The notes: generated by a model from the sequence alone, not told the origin. A stretch of 15,158 nucleotides of DNA from Cyclobacteriaceae bacterium (GCA_025455445.1 JALOMN010000010.1:1-15158), one strand, 5' to 3'; positions 6,510 to 15,158 are shown, counted from the stretch's first letter. Translations and numbers: made by a program.

Positions 6510-6974
6510 ATGAAAAAACTATTTATTCTCGTGGCATTTTTTGTTTCCACATTCTCGTATGCCCAATCCAACAAGGAAGACATCGATTTTATCCAGTCTA
6601 TTTATGGAAAGGAAAAGAAGATTATCGTTGCTGATTTTATAAAAGTAGAAGGTTCACAGAAAGATGCATTTTGGACGCTTTACGATGAATATGAAACCAA
6701 GCGCAAGGATTTGGGAAAAAAACGCATTGCATTGCTTGAAAAATATTCCGCTAGCTATGCTACTCTGGATGATGCAACTACCAGCCAGCTCGTGAAAGAG
6801 ACTATCTCATTGGGAGCTGCTACAGACAAATTGATGGCTGCCTATCACAAAAAGATTGAAAAAGCAGCCGGTGCCAAAGCGGCAGCACAATGGTATCAAC
6901 TAGAAGTATACTTCGTAAGTGTGATCCGGGCTTCCATCTTTGAAAGCATACCTTTTGTTGGAGAGTTGAATTAA
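6510..6974 (+). CDS. Small secreted, mostly helical protein of unknown function
   Basis: This 154-aa protein has a clear Sec signal peptide (MKKLFILVAFFVSTFSYA, likely cleaved before Q19). The mature part is charged and helical: KEDIDFIQSIYGKEKKIIVA, FWTLYDEYETKRKDLGKKRI, ALLEKYSASYATLDD, a K/A-rich helix around KKIEKAAGAKAAAQWYQLE, and IRASIFESIPFVGELN at the end. There are no Cys or metal motifs. The DEYETKRKDLGKKRIALLEKY helix recalls helical periplasmic proteins of the Spy/CpxP kind, but no LTxxQ motif is present, so this is only an architectural comparison. It is probably periplasmic. A good -7 box precedes it and a strong hairpin terminator follows, so it is a single-gene unit. It sits intact beside decayed barrel genes, which suggests it is still under selection. 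Confidence 0.88.
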   Translation: MKKLFILVAFFVSTFSYAQSNKEDIDFIQSIYGKEKKIIVADFIKVEGSQKDAFWTLYDEYETKRKDLGKKRIALLEKYSASYATLDDATTSQLVKETISLGAATDKLMAAYHKKIEKAAGAKAAAQWYQLEVYFVSVIRASIFESIPFVGELN

Positions 6975-6994
6975 TCCAAAAAGCAATTAACATG

Positions 6995-7030
6995 AAAGCC
7001 ATCTGTAAAATCAGATGGCTTTTTCTTTTT
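6995..7030 (+). terminator. Intrinsic terminator after the small secreted protein gene
   Basis: AAAGCCATCTG (6995-7005) pairs over 11 bp with CAGATGGCTTT (7012-7022). T7006 and A7010/T7011 leave a small A-rich loop. A T-rich tail (ttttctttttg) follows directly. The hairpin begins 21 bp after the stop codon. Confidence 0.88.
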
Positions 7031-7212
7031 GAGGTTTCGTCTCACTTACCCTGGCTTTAAGTCTTCCTTTAAAACAAAATATCTAATTATTGCCAGGGTG
7101 ACGAGCAAACCAGAAGGCCGCAAAAATCTCCTTGTAATTTTTCATTGCAGTTCAAACACTCGTTAGGCATTTCAATCGCATCTTAGCGTAATTAAAAGTA
7201 TTTAATATCCAT

Positions 7213-7220
7213 TATATTTG
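7213..7220 (+). promoter_or_regulatory. Possible -7 box TATATTTG upstream of tamB
   Basis: TATATTTG fits TAnnTTTG and lies 100 bp before the tamB start, in an otherwise gene-free stretch (7031-7319). No TTTG is visible at -33. In DNA this AT-rich the match could be chance. Confidence 0.35.
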
Positions 7221-7319
7221 AAATTGGGCAGCTGATAAACTGATTTCAATAATGTTTTAGTGGTCTGTTCTTAACTTACCTACGGCAAATTTGTTTAGTC
7301 TTATCAAAAGTTAAAGGAG

Positions 7320-10300
7320 ATGTTCAGGTTTTTTAAGTTTGTAACGTATTTCCTTGTCTTTGTCTTGGTTGCAACTGTTTGCTCTTATTTTTCCTTGCTC
7401 TATTTTCTTCAGAGAAATGGGATATCCTTTTCGGAAAAGAATTTCGATTTCCCCTTTACCTTAGAAGTCAGAGACCTTCAGGTTATCCAGCCTGATCTGA
7501 TCATCCGGATAGCCAACTCAAAAATCGGTTTGTCTTGGCGCGATTTATTAAGGGGAAGAGTTGCGGGTGATTTTTTAGTCATTCGGAATGTCACCATTCA
7601 ACAAACGATAACAGAACCAAAAACTAACATTGAGGAAAGTCAGGCTTCAGAAAAACTCTCTGGGATTAGATTTAAGAATATTATGGTATCGGATTTGCGT
7701 TTTAGCCAAAATAATTCAGGCGATACAATACACCTTACCGTTCCGGAATTAAATATTGTTAACATGGAGCTGGGTGATACTTGGCATATCGACAGTTTGA
7801 AAAATATAGGAAGTAAATTAGATTGGATACTTCAATCAACTGCTGTTAAGGAAGAAGGCACTTCGCCCTCCGGATTCACTTTGAAGTCGATACCGGAATT
7901 TTCTATTGACCACTTGAGTTTTGTTTATTGTGATTTTAACATTCGCACGTCTAGCCAGCAACACTCAGTTACTGATTTTAATTTGAACCTTACCGGTTTA
8001 AAACAAAATGATCTGTTAAATATGGCGGTAGATAAATTTTCATTTCGATATCAGGATACATTAGCTGTTGATTTAAGCTTACGTAGAATCCTCGTGAATA
8101 ACCGGGAGGAGGCGAAAATTTCTAATATAAATTTTGATTTCCCCTGGCTTACCTTACACATACCAGAACTTGATTTTTCCAATGCAGATTCACCAAAAGT
8201 CAGTGCTCATTTTCAAGATTGTTCTGTTAACACGGCACTGATTATGCTCTTTAATCCATCGTTCAAATTGCCAATAGCTCATGATCTTACTATCCACTTT
8301 AACGGAGGCATGTCATTTTTCAAAAATCGATTTGAATTTGATCAGTTTATATTTAACCCGACAAAAAACTCGTCTTTAATGTTGAGCGGTTTTGCGGATC
8401 TGCCAGGCAAATCAGGGGCTGGTGTTCAATTAAATATGGTTCAGTTCCATGCATCAACTAAGGAGTTTTCGGAGTTATTCAATTTCAAGCAAGCGGCCAA
8501 TCAAAGGGAAATAGAAATTAATTCCACCATGGCGATTATGGGTGCCTATGAAAATCTAAAAGCAGCAGGCAAGCTTAGCCTCAATAAGATTACATCCACG
8601 ATTGTAGCTGCCATAGATCAAAGAGATATAAATCGCATTAGCGTTTCTGTCAATTTAAAATCCCCACTCGTTGATCCAGATCAATTGATTGATTCAGCCG
8701 GAGTTGATCTTGCCTTGACTAATTTTAGTCTTTCAGGACAAGCCACCTTTGATAAAAATCATAATCTGGCCAATCTCTCCACATATATAACAAGCGACTC
8801 TCTTTTTATGAATGGGTTTCAAGTGGCAGACCCCACGATCAAACTGCAGTTTACTTCGAAGGGTTCATCTGCAGATATTTTTGTTCAGGATGTTTTCATG
8901 TTATCACTTAATTCCACGGATGATATTTTTGGAAATAATATCAGTTACAAGGGCTCCATAAAGTCTAACGTTCCTCAACCTTCAAATTTCAATCTTAAAG
9001 CAGGTGATTTTTACTCGCGGGTGAATGGAAAATTTTTGAAAACCAAATCTTCTTTTGATTTCAATCTGTCGTTGGACTCTGTCCGCTTTAAACTGACTGA
9101 TTATGATCATATCTATCATGCCACGGTAAATTTAAAGGCAGGTAAGGAGAGCACTGGAGATTTGCATCTTGATTTATCCATGAATGACAAGGAATTATTT
9201 CACTTTGCCTCCACTGAGGATATCTATGCCTGGTGGGAAAAAAGCGATAAGTGGCAAGGAAATTATCCTGTTACAGAACTGGATCTCAGCCTGAATGTGG
9301 ATAGCCTTTTGGTTAGGCAATTTACGGGACAGAAAGGTTCATTGGATCTTAAGAACCTTCACCTATTTGCTGAAGGTGATGAAATTAAGGCAACGATTAA
9401 TATACCTACATTTTTCATCGACACGATTGGCGTAAGGGATTTTAAGGGAAGCATTGAATCACGATCTCATAAATTGAATAGTGAGCTAACGGTTTCATAT
9501 TTTCAAAATCCTTATACATTACTCGAAAATATTAAAATTCTTGTCGCTCAAAAAGATGAGAAAACTTTGGGGATAACCATGAGTTCGTTTCTTCCGGAAA
9601 TACAAAACACAATTGATTTGAGCAGCTTGGTAGTTGTATCAGATACTTCCCTGGTGATTAATCTGGATGATGATGTCTTGCATTTGGGAAATCAATCCTG
9701 GCAGAATGCAGACAGCCGGGGGTTTGTTTTCGATAGTGACTTAGATCTCATCTCTGGAGACCTAACCGTAACAAACGGGCATCAAAAAATTAATATCGAA
9801 ACAGTTGCCGATGTCATGTCGTTGAGAATTGATTCCCTTGATCTGGATCCTCTTGTTCAATTGATCACGAATGATTCGATGTTTCGTGGCGCTCTGAAAA
9901 TGAGCGCTACGTATCAGATGGCAGAAGAAGTATTTACCTGGTCTGGCGCTGTCAGCGGAATCGAAGCCAAAGATAAACGGTTGGGCACGATGCGTTTTGA
10001 AGGATTGAAAAGTGAAAAAGCTTTGAGTGCGCATCTTGCGTTGGCTGAGGAATTTGGGAAGATTGACATTTCGGTTGCCAAAGACGAAAACCCGTTGGAT
10101 TATCGAATTGATATTGATAATCTGGATGTAGGTTTTATTAGTTCCGCATTTTCACCTTGGAAAAGCGAAATTCCTATAAGTGGGCATCTCAACGCGAAGG
10201 TGAAAGGAAGTTATGATGATCAACTGACCTCTGATGGCTATATAAGTTTCACTAATGTGGAAACCTACTTTGGGGCCAGCAAAATCTATTTAAAGGCCGA

Positions 10301-11654
10301 TCGTGATACACTTTGGTTAACAAATGAAAATCTGATGGTAAATGACTTCAGATTGTTTGACAAAAGAGGGAACTCTCTTTCGTTAAATGGAGAAGTGGCC
10401 CTGCATACTGATCCGACTATGGATATGACCATTACAACAAAGGAATTTCGAGTTCTGGACGCTGCAACAGGTAGCACCAATCTAAAGGGAACTATTGACA
10501 TTGCATCTAACCTACAATTGAAGCGCAGTCCAAATCAATTCCAAATCAGTGGAACACTAACAACATTGCCGAATTCTAACGTTAACTATCTGTTTGAAAG
10601 TTCAGTAACCCTGGATGAGCGGGAAAAGGAAATCACGTTTACTTCTTTTGAAGATCTCGACAAACAAATTACTATTAGTGAAACAGTAATTAGAAGGACC
10701 AAAAATTCAAAGCCCATTGAGTGGGATGTAAATCTGAACATTGGCAAGTCTGACATTACCATTGTACTCAGTGAAGCATATCAGGATCAAATAAAGATGA
10801 CTGCAGAAGGAAGTTTTTTATTAAAAACAGGTAGCACCAACGAGCCTTTCTTTTTTGGGACCTTGCGAAGCAGGGAGGGTGCAATTATCTATGACGCTCC
10901 TATGGTTTCTGATTTGAATTTTAAAATTGATAATCTTCTGGTGAACTGGAATGGGGAACTTTCGCATCCAAGAGTAACTTTCCTCGGATCGGAACTATTC
11001 AGGATAACCCCAAAAGGAATACCCGGAATGTCTACTGCTACTGGTGTAGTGCCCATTACAGTGTTGGCTAAAGTGGAAGACAGACCCATTGAAGACTTCA
11101 AACTTGGTTTTGATTTGAATAGCACCAATGCTCAGGTTAAAAGCTGGATTAATTCCTTGCCAGCCGATTCGCGGGAAGCAAGCGCAATAAATCTACTGCT
11201 CTTTGGTACATTAAATTTCGGAGAGACCACAAGTTCATCGTATATGCAAGGGCTTGTTTCCAAAATGAATGAAATTTCGAGAAGGAATATAAAAAATGCG
11301 GATCTCTCGTTTTATGTTGATAGTCATAACGTAGCCGACTCCAAAGAAAAGGCAGATCTATTAGGGTACTCTTTTTCGAAGGGAATACTAAATAAAAAGA
11401 TGAAGGTTACGATAGGCGGCTCCCTTGACTTCACCGGCAGTAACAGTTCGAACCAAAAAAAATCAACGGGACTTGGCAGTGTTCAATTGGATTACATTAT
11501 CTCTACTAATCCCGATATCGCTGTTAACCTTGGTCAAAAAAGCACCTACGATGGCGCTATCAACGGACAGGTTGCCCAATCATCAGTAGGTATCACGTAC
11601 CTCAAAAGATTCCAGAATTTTTTTAAATCCATTAAAAAAGTGGATGCTAAATGA
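7320..11654 (+). CDS. tamB: TamB-like translocation and assembly module protein (DUF490 C-terminus)
   Basis: This 1444-aa protein belongs to the AsmA-like/TamB superfamily. Such proteins are anchored in the inner membrane and span the periplasm as a long beta groove, taking part in outer-membrane assembly and lipid transport. Residues 6-31 form one hydrophobic segment (FKFVTYFLVFVLVATVCSYF...) acting as a signal anchor. About 1100 residues of repetitive beta-rich sequence follow. The TamB/DUF490 domain lies at about 1150-1420, with FFFGTLRSREGAIIYDAP, a VSDLNFKIDNLLVNW strand, a GMSTATGVVPITVLAKVEDR stretch and EASAINLLLFGTL. It is somewhat longer than the roughly 1260-aa E. coli protein, as expected in Bacteroidota. 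Its TGA overlaps the next start (ATGA), so it is translationally coupled to tamL. The start codon directly abuts a GGAG, too close to act as a normal ribosome site. No alternative start fits, since an in-frame stop lies at 7296. Confidence 0.92.
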   Translation: MFRFFKFVTYFLVFVLVATVCSYFSLLYFLQRNGISFSEKNFDFPFTLEVRDLQVIQPDLIIRIANSKIGLSWRDLLRGRVAGDFLVIRNVTIQQTITEPKTNIEESQASEKLSGIRFKNIMVSDLRFSQNNSGDTIHLTVPELNIVNMELGDTWHIDSLKNIGSKLDWILQSTAVKEEGTSPSGFTLKSIPEFSIDHLSFVYCDFNIRTSSQQHSVTDFNLNLTGLKQNDLLNMAVDKFSFRYQDTLAVDLSLRRILVNNREEAKISNINFDFPWLTLHIPELDFSNADSPKVSAHFQDCSVNTALIMLFNPSFKLPIAHDLTIHFNGGMSFFKNRFEFDQFIFNPTKNSSLMLSGFADLPGKSGAGVQLNMVQFHASTKEFSELFNFKQAANQREIEINSTMAIMGAYENLKAAGKLSLNKITSTIVAAIDQRDINRISVSVNLKSPLVDPDQLIDSAGVDLALTNFSLSGQATFDKNHNLANLSTYITSDSLFMNGFQVADPTIKLQFTSKGSSADIFVQDVFMLSLNSTDDIFGNNISYKGSIKSNVPQPSNFNLKAGDFYSRVNGKFLKTKSSFDFNLSLDSVRFKLTDYDHIYHATVNLKAGKESTGDLHLDLSMNDKELFHFASTEDIYAWWEKSDKWQGNYPVTELDLSLNVDSLLVRQFTGQKGSLDLKNLHLFAEGDEIKATINIPTFFIDTIGVRDFKGSIESRSHKLNSELTVSYFQNPYTLLENIKILVAQKDEKTLGITMSSFLPEIQNTIDLSSLVVVSDTSLVINLDDDVLHLGNQSWQNADSRGFVFDSDLDLISGDLTVTNGHQKINIETVADVMSLRIDSLDLDPLVQLITNDSMFRGALKMSATYQMAEEVFTWSGAVSGIEAKDKRLGTMRFEGLKSEKALSAHLALAEEFGKIDISVAKDENPLDYRIDIDNLDVGFISSAFSPWKSEIPISGHLNAKVKGSYDDQLTSDGYISFTNVETYFGASKIYLKADRDTLWLTNENLMVNDFRLFDKRGNSLSLNGEVALHTDPTMDMTITTKEFRVLDAATGSTNLKGTIDIASNLQLKRSPNQFQISGTLTTLPNSNVNYLFESSVTLDEREKEITFTSFEDLDKQITISETVIRRTKNSKPIEWDVNLNIGKSDITIVLSEAYQDQIKMTAEGSFLLKTGSTNEPFFFGTLRSREGAIIYDAPMVSDLNFKIDNLLVNWNGELSHPRVTFLGSELFRITPKGIPGMSTATGVVPITVLAKVEDRPIEDFKLGFDLNSTNAQVKSWINSLPADSREASAINLLLFGTLNFGETTSSSYMQGLVSKMNEISRRNIKNADLSFYVDSHNVADSKEKADLLGYSFSKGILNKKMKVTIGGSLDFTGSNSSNQKKSTGLGSVQLDYIISTNPDIAVNLGQKSTYDGAINGQVAQSSVGITYLKRFQNFFKSIKKVDAK

Positions 11655-13912
11655 AAAAGTCTGGGTTGATTTTAATCATTTCCTACTTGTTATTATCCTG
11701 TTCAGGAACAAAGCATTTACCCAAGGGAGAATATCTCTATGTGGGAACCAAGCAAGCTAAACTTGAAAAAGTGAAGTATGAAGACAAATGGAAAATCTGG
11801 CAGGGTGGAACAAAAAGATCCATCGTCTACTTTAATTTATGGGATCTTCCCAATGGATCACTCGGCTTCCCGTTCTTTCGTTCGCTGCCAAGTAGACTAA
11901 TACTTTATAATTGGTTCTATACTGAAAAAGAAAAAGGATTTTCACATTGGATGCAGAATAATTTCGGTGAGGATCCGGTAACCATTAGTAAAATTAATCC
12001 TGAGCTAAAGGCTGAAAAAGTAAGAAATCTGTATGAAAACTGGGGACATTTTGGAACTACTGCACAATTCAATATCAGGTATAGAAAGAAAAGGCCTATT
12101 GCCACGGTGTATTATAAATTCCTGATTCCAAAAGCCTATACCTATCGGAGAATCGATTATGTAGTAGATTCTTTGCAGGAATCTATCCGTGAGTCCTTTC
12201 GTTTATATCGCGCCACGGCATTAGTGAACGCTGGCGATGAGTTCGATCTGGATAAAATCAAGAAAGAAAAATCTTCTTTACTCAACCATTTTCACGATCA
12301 TGGATATTATTATTTGCGTGATAATGACATTACTGTTCTCGCAGATACTACCGTGGGCAACAAACAAATCGATCTTCGGATAGGCTTTGCCAAAAACCTA
12401 CCGATTAATCATTTTAGTAAACAAACAATAGCCAGCAAAACTTTAACAATCGAGTCTCTTCTTCAACCCAACCAGGACGATAAATACTACCATTGGCCAG
12501 CAGGAAAAATAAAACGAAGAGTGCTTGATAGTTTGGTTAGGGTAAGGCCTGGGGATTTGTATTCATTCAATAATGTGAGAATGACTATTCGTAACTTATC
12601 CGAACTGGGAATGTTCTCAAATCCGTTGGTTTCCTTTTCCATCGATCAAAATGATTCTCTAAAGCTAAATTCAAAAGTCTCGGCCAATGTAATGGATGCA
12701 ACTACTATTGGGTTTAACGCAAAAGCTAATTATAAAAACGTTGGATACATTGGACCCTCGGTAGGAATGAACTTCAGTCAACTAAACGTTTTCGGTGGTG
12801 CTGAAAATCTTAACATAGATCTGGACGCCTATTACGATTTTCCGATTGGAGTATTTAAAGAACGTATCTCAAAATCTTCCGGGTTATCGCTCCGAGCTTC
12901 TTTAACAGCTCCACTAATCAGGCCACCCTTCCGCTTTATTAAACAGACTTATTCCTTGCCGAAAAAATTTATCTCATTTCGTGCAGAACTAAATGATCGA
13001 AAAGACTACTTCAATCTGATAGGATGGAATGCTTCAACAGGTATAGTCTGGACGTCCAGTCCTAAAATTTCACATCGCCTTACTGTACTTGATGCTACCT
13101 ATTCAAATATTATAAACCCCACAGCAAAGTTCGACTCCTTGACGGTTGATAATCCGGCATTGGCCAACAGCCTTATTGATCAATTTATATTTGGAAGTAA
13201 CTATACTTTCAAATATGATAATTCTTCATTAGTGGATAAACTCGTTGGAACTTACTTCGAAGGAAAAATTGAATTGGATGGGAACATACTTTCTGTTATT
13301 AGCAAAACTAATTCTGAAACTGGACTTAAGGAGTCGTTTGGTATACCTTTTTCTCAACTGGCTCAGCTTAGCTATGATTTCCGGGCTTACCTGAAATTAG
13401 GTGAAAAAGCGCAACTGGCATTCCGCAATTTAGGTGGTATTGGCTTTGCATACGGGAATAGCAACCAGATGCCATATATTAGGCAGTTTTTTATTGGAGG
13501 ATCAAATAGCTTGCGCCCCATTAATGCGCGAAGCTCAGGCCCGGGACGTTATATTGAGCTTGATCAAAACGAAGTAAACCAGGTTGGAGATATGAAATTG
13601 GAATGGAATCTGGAGTATCGAGTGAAAATTGCTCCAAAACTGAATGGAGCGATCTGGACTGATGTTGGAAATATTTGGTTGTTGAAAGAAGACCCGGCAC
13701 GGCCGTTTTCCGCAGTACGTTGGAATAAAATTTTTCAGGATAGCTATCTCACCACGGGCCTTGGACTTCGGATCGATGCTGGCTTTCTTATGCTAAGAGT
13801 TGATTATGGTGTAGTTCTTTATGCGCCAATATTTATTGATGGTTTCAAATGGATATGGCAGAATAAGCTTCCGCTCTGGGGCCCGGTGATTGGATTCGGA
13901 CTGCCCTTTTAG
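11651..13912 (+). CDS. tamL: TamL: lipidated TamA-like Omp85 outer-membrane protein
   Basis: This 753-aa protein is an Omp85-family barrel of the TamA type and the outer-membrane partner of TamB. The N-terminus MKKSGLILIISYLLLSCSG is a lipoprotein signal with lipobox LLSC and acylated Cys17, which is the mark of the Bacteroidota/Chlorobi TamL variant. POTRA-like periplasmic domains occupy about residues 100-330 (for example KKRPIATVYYKFLIPKAYTY and RPGDLYSFNNVRMTIRNLSE-LGMF). The C-terminal 16-strand barrel runs from about 340 to 753 and ends in a terminal strand with final Phe (GPVIGFGLPF). The region matching the conserved loop-6 motif is GGSNSLRPINARSSGPG (from residue 616, Arg622), with LRPI where most Omp85 proteins have VRGY or VRGF. 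The length is normal for TamL. It overlaps tamB by 4 bp (ATGA), so both are expressed together. No terminator is evident after it. Confidence 0.92.
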   Translation: MKKSGLILIISYLLLSCSGTKHLPKGEYLYVGTKQAKLEKVKYEDKWKIWQGGTKRSIVYFNLWDLPNGSLGFPFFRSLPSRLILYNWFYTEKEKGFSHWMQNNFGEDPVTISKINPELKAEKVRNLYENWGHFGTTAQFNIRYRKKRPIATVYYKFLIPKAYTYRRIDYVVDSLQESIRESFRLYRATALVNAGDEFDLDKIKKEKSSLLNHFHDHGYYYLRDNDITVLADTTVGNKQIDLRIGFAKNLPINHFSKQTIASKTLTIESLLQPNQDDKYYHWPAGKIKRRVLDSLVRVRPGDLYSFNNVRMTIRNLSELGMFSNPLVSFSIDQNDSLKLNSKVSANVMDATTIGFNAKANYKNVGYIGPSVGMNFSQLNVFGGAENLNIDLDAYYDFPIGVFKERISKSSGLSLRASLTAPLIRPPFRFIKQTYSLPKKFISFRAELNDRKDYFNLIGWNASTGIVWTSSPKISHRLTVLDATYSNIINPTAKFDSLTVDNPALANSLIDQFIFGSNYTFKYDNSSLVDKLVGTYFEGKIELDGNILSVISKTNSETGLKESFGIPFSQLAQLSYDFRAYLKLGEKAQLAFRNLGGIGFAYGNSNQMPYIRQFFIGGSNSLRPINARSSGPGRYIELDQNEVNQVGDMKLEWNLEYRVKIAPKLNGAIWTDVGNIWLLKEDPARPFSAVRWNKIFQDSYLTTGLGLRIDAGFLMLRVDYGVVLYAPIFIDGFKWIWQNKLPLWGPVIGFGLPF

Positions 13913-13959
13913 GCTCAGTCAATATTTCAAGAATCATTAAATTTCAACAAGGTCAATTC

Positions 13960-14288
13960 CTACTGAATAAGTCTGGATAGAATATGAAAATCAGATTTCT
14001 CCAGTTTCTCGTTCCTCATCTGTTTTGCGGCACGCTCAAAAAGTTCATCCAGTCTCTTGACCTTATGCTCCAACATCATAGCCATTCTTTTGAAGAATAG
14101 TCATTTTCACTAACAGCCAACGGAAAACTCTTCTTGGGTTTTGCGATATTACAGCTGATCATGATAAGGGCTTTACAATTGGCAGAAAGAATAGATGCCG
14201 GATATTTACTTTTTTGCTGATTTTTTAATAAAAATAAAATCCATTTCTTGTAATTATTGGCAGCCGGATCACATGATCGTGAGCATAA
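13960..14288 (-). pseudogene. Possible decayed gene on the minus strand, family unknown
   Basis: Reading minus, one frame is open for about 70 codons from 14288 to the TGA at 14076-14078. It includes DPAANNYKKWILFLLKNQQK, SKYPASILSANCKALIMI and SFPLAVSENDYSSKEWL. The adjacent frame then continues from about 14085 with MAMMLEHKVKRLDELFERAA, KQMRNEKLEKSDFHILSRLI, to a TAG at 13960-13962. Joined by one shift near 14080, these give about 110 residues of plausible, mostly helical protein without an obvious start. I do not recognise the family. The second part alone could be a 41-aa helical ORF. The rest of the 13913-14379 gap holds only the promoter box of the next gene. Confidence 0.3.
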
Positions 14289-14328
14289 CTTTTAAGTAAG
14301 CTAAAGTATCATAATCAGGTGGGTTTAT

Positions 14329-14336
14329 TACCTTTG
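14329..14336 (+). promoter_or_regulatory. Candidate -7 box TACCTTTG for the DUF4421 gene
   Basis: TACCTTTG is an exact TAnnTTTG match 43 bp before the ATG at 14380. Transcription would begin around 14342-14344 and leave a leader of about 37 nt. The -33 element is not apparent. Confidence 0.55.
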
Positions 14337-14379
14337 GAAGGCTATAATTTTTCCACTTCGATACCCGGGATCACGCTCA

Positions 14380-15158
14380 ATGAAGCAGTTATTGTTCTTG
14401 TTTCTATTTTATTCCATCTCCCCTGCCTATGGGGTTCAAACTGACTCGCTCACAAATAAGCAAGACACGACCTACATCCAATCTTATAAAGATAAGTTGA
14501 TTATTAAACTCGATCTGGATAACGATTTTATTCGATTTAAACTCACTGGAAATGATTTTAAGTATGATATCAGGCCCAACCTGGGGCCAAACAGAACTTT
14601 ATCTTTTAACTACCGATATGCATACCTGGCTGTTTCCTATTTGCCCGATTTTTTAATTGAAAATAAGTGGGACGAAAGAAGAGGAAAAACTTCCGGTTGG
14701 AGTATTGGAACGGGAATTACCGCTCCCCGTTTTCTATTTGATATTCAATACATGGATGCTAAAGGTTTTTATCTATATAATACCTCCGACTATGTGCCTG
14801 GCTGGAATGCCGATACTGATCCTTACATTCAGTTTCCTGACTTAAAGATCTGGATGCTTCGAGGCACAGTACTCTATAAAACCAATCCCAACTTTTCTTT
14901 ACGGGCTATTCAAACGCAGACAGAGGCCCAACGTAAAAGTGCCACCAGTCTCCTACCTGGAATCTCCTATCATTATTATGTTATCGACAACAAGGGTCAA
15001 TCCTCCACTTCAAGCCAGCGTAGCAATAATTTGCTGCTATTAGCTCAGTTAAATTATTATGCAACGCTTGTATTAAATAAAAAATTCTATGCTACTGCTG
15101 GTCTTGGTGCTTCCGGTGGATTTTACTACACATGGTTACTTACAAGGCTAGCTTCGGG
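14380..15158 (+). CDS. DUF4421-type outer-membrane protein, 5' part only
   Basis: The frame opens at ATG 14380 and stays open to the window edge (259 codons seen, no stop). A Sec signal peptide (MKQLLFLFLFYSISPAYG) is followed by TDSLTNKQDTTYIQSYKDKL. Amphipathic strands then appear: IIKLDLDNDFIRFKL, YDIRPNLGPNRTLSFNYRYA, YLAVSYLPDFL, KTSGWSIGTGITAPRFLFDI and YMDAKGFYLYN. The succession DTTYIQSY.., IRPNLGPNRTLSFNYRY and G.Y.YN is what I associate with DUF4421, a Bacteroidota-restricted barrel family of unknown function that usually exceeds 300 aa. A TACCTTTG box lies upstream. It is preceded by a gene-poor gap, so it is probably its own unit. Truncation here is only the end of the window. Confidence 0.8.
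   Translation, partial: MKQLLFLFLFYSISPAYGVQTDSLTNKQDTTYIQSYKDKLIIKLDLDNDFIRFKLTGNDFKYDIRPNLGPNRTLSFNYRYAYLAVSYLPDFLIENKWDERRGKTSGWSIGTGITAPRFLFDIQYMDAKGFYLYNTSDYVPGWNADTDPYIQFPDLKIWMLRGTVLYKTNPNFSLRAIQTQTEAQRKSATSLLPGISYHYYVIDNKGQSSTSSQRSNNLLLLAQLNYYATLVLNKKFYATAGLGASGGFYYTWLLTRLAS

Noticed and set aside
14657..14845. 62-aa + frame near the right edge
   Set aside because: It lies within the DUF4421 frame that begins at 14380 and reads as a shifted shadow of it.
1..15158. CRISPR array, insertion sequence, phage or defence cassette
   Set aside because: No regularly spaced repeats, transposase, integrase, phage structural or defence-type protein was seen on either strand by reading.

Overview
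The window looks like chromosomal DNA of a Bacteroidota bacterium, probably of the Cytophagales/Cytophagia type. The main reasons are: a short primary-type sigma factor of 287 aa without region 1.1; upstream elements of the form TAnnTTTG (the Bacteroidota -7 box), four of them exactly TACCTTTG; a lipidated TamA homologue (TamL) paired with TamB; a DUF4421 protein; and the absence of usable Shine-Dalgarno sequences at most starts. The lineage call is inference from protein and promoter style.

Layout, left to right. A tRNA-Pro(CGG) gene has a near-ideal TTTG-N19-TAnnTTTG promoter (27-171). A gene-poor stretch with two dyads follows (172-774). Next is a membrane fatty-acid desaturase gene broken by an exact 49-bp tandem duplication (775-1918), then a primary-type sigma factor (1971-2834) and a small protein of unknown function (2888-3223). 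Two cold-shock-domain genes converge on a shared hairpin terminator (3522-4268). From 4627 to 6449 lies a graveyard of at least three decayed envelope-protein genes: one on + and two adjacent beta-barrel genes on -. An intact small secreted protein with a strong terminator follows (6510-7025), then the large tamB-tamL operon with a 4-bp ATGA overlap (7320-13912). A possible minus-strand gene remnant (13960-14288) precedes the 5' part of a DUF4421 outer-membrane protein gene that runs off the window.

The functional themes are transcription and RNA handling (tRNA, sigma factor, cold-shock proteins), membrane lipid adjustment (desaturase, at present broken) and outer-membrane biogenesis (TamB in the inner membrane and periplasm, TamL in the outer membrane). 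Around these sit several outer-membrane proteins, intact or decayed. Desaturase and cold-shock genes are both classic cold-response functions, but nothing in the sequence proves they are co-regulated.

I see no CRISPR array, transposase, phage gene, toxin-antitoxin pair or defence cassette, and no convincing novel multi-gene system. The most interesting observations are the reversible-looking 49-bp duplication in the desaturase, the concentrated gene decay at 4627-6449, and the recurrent TACCTTTG box upstream of unrelated genes.
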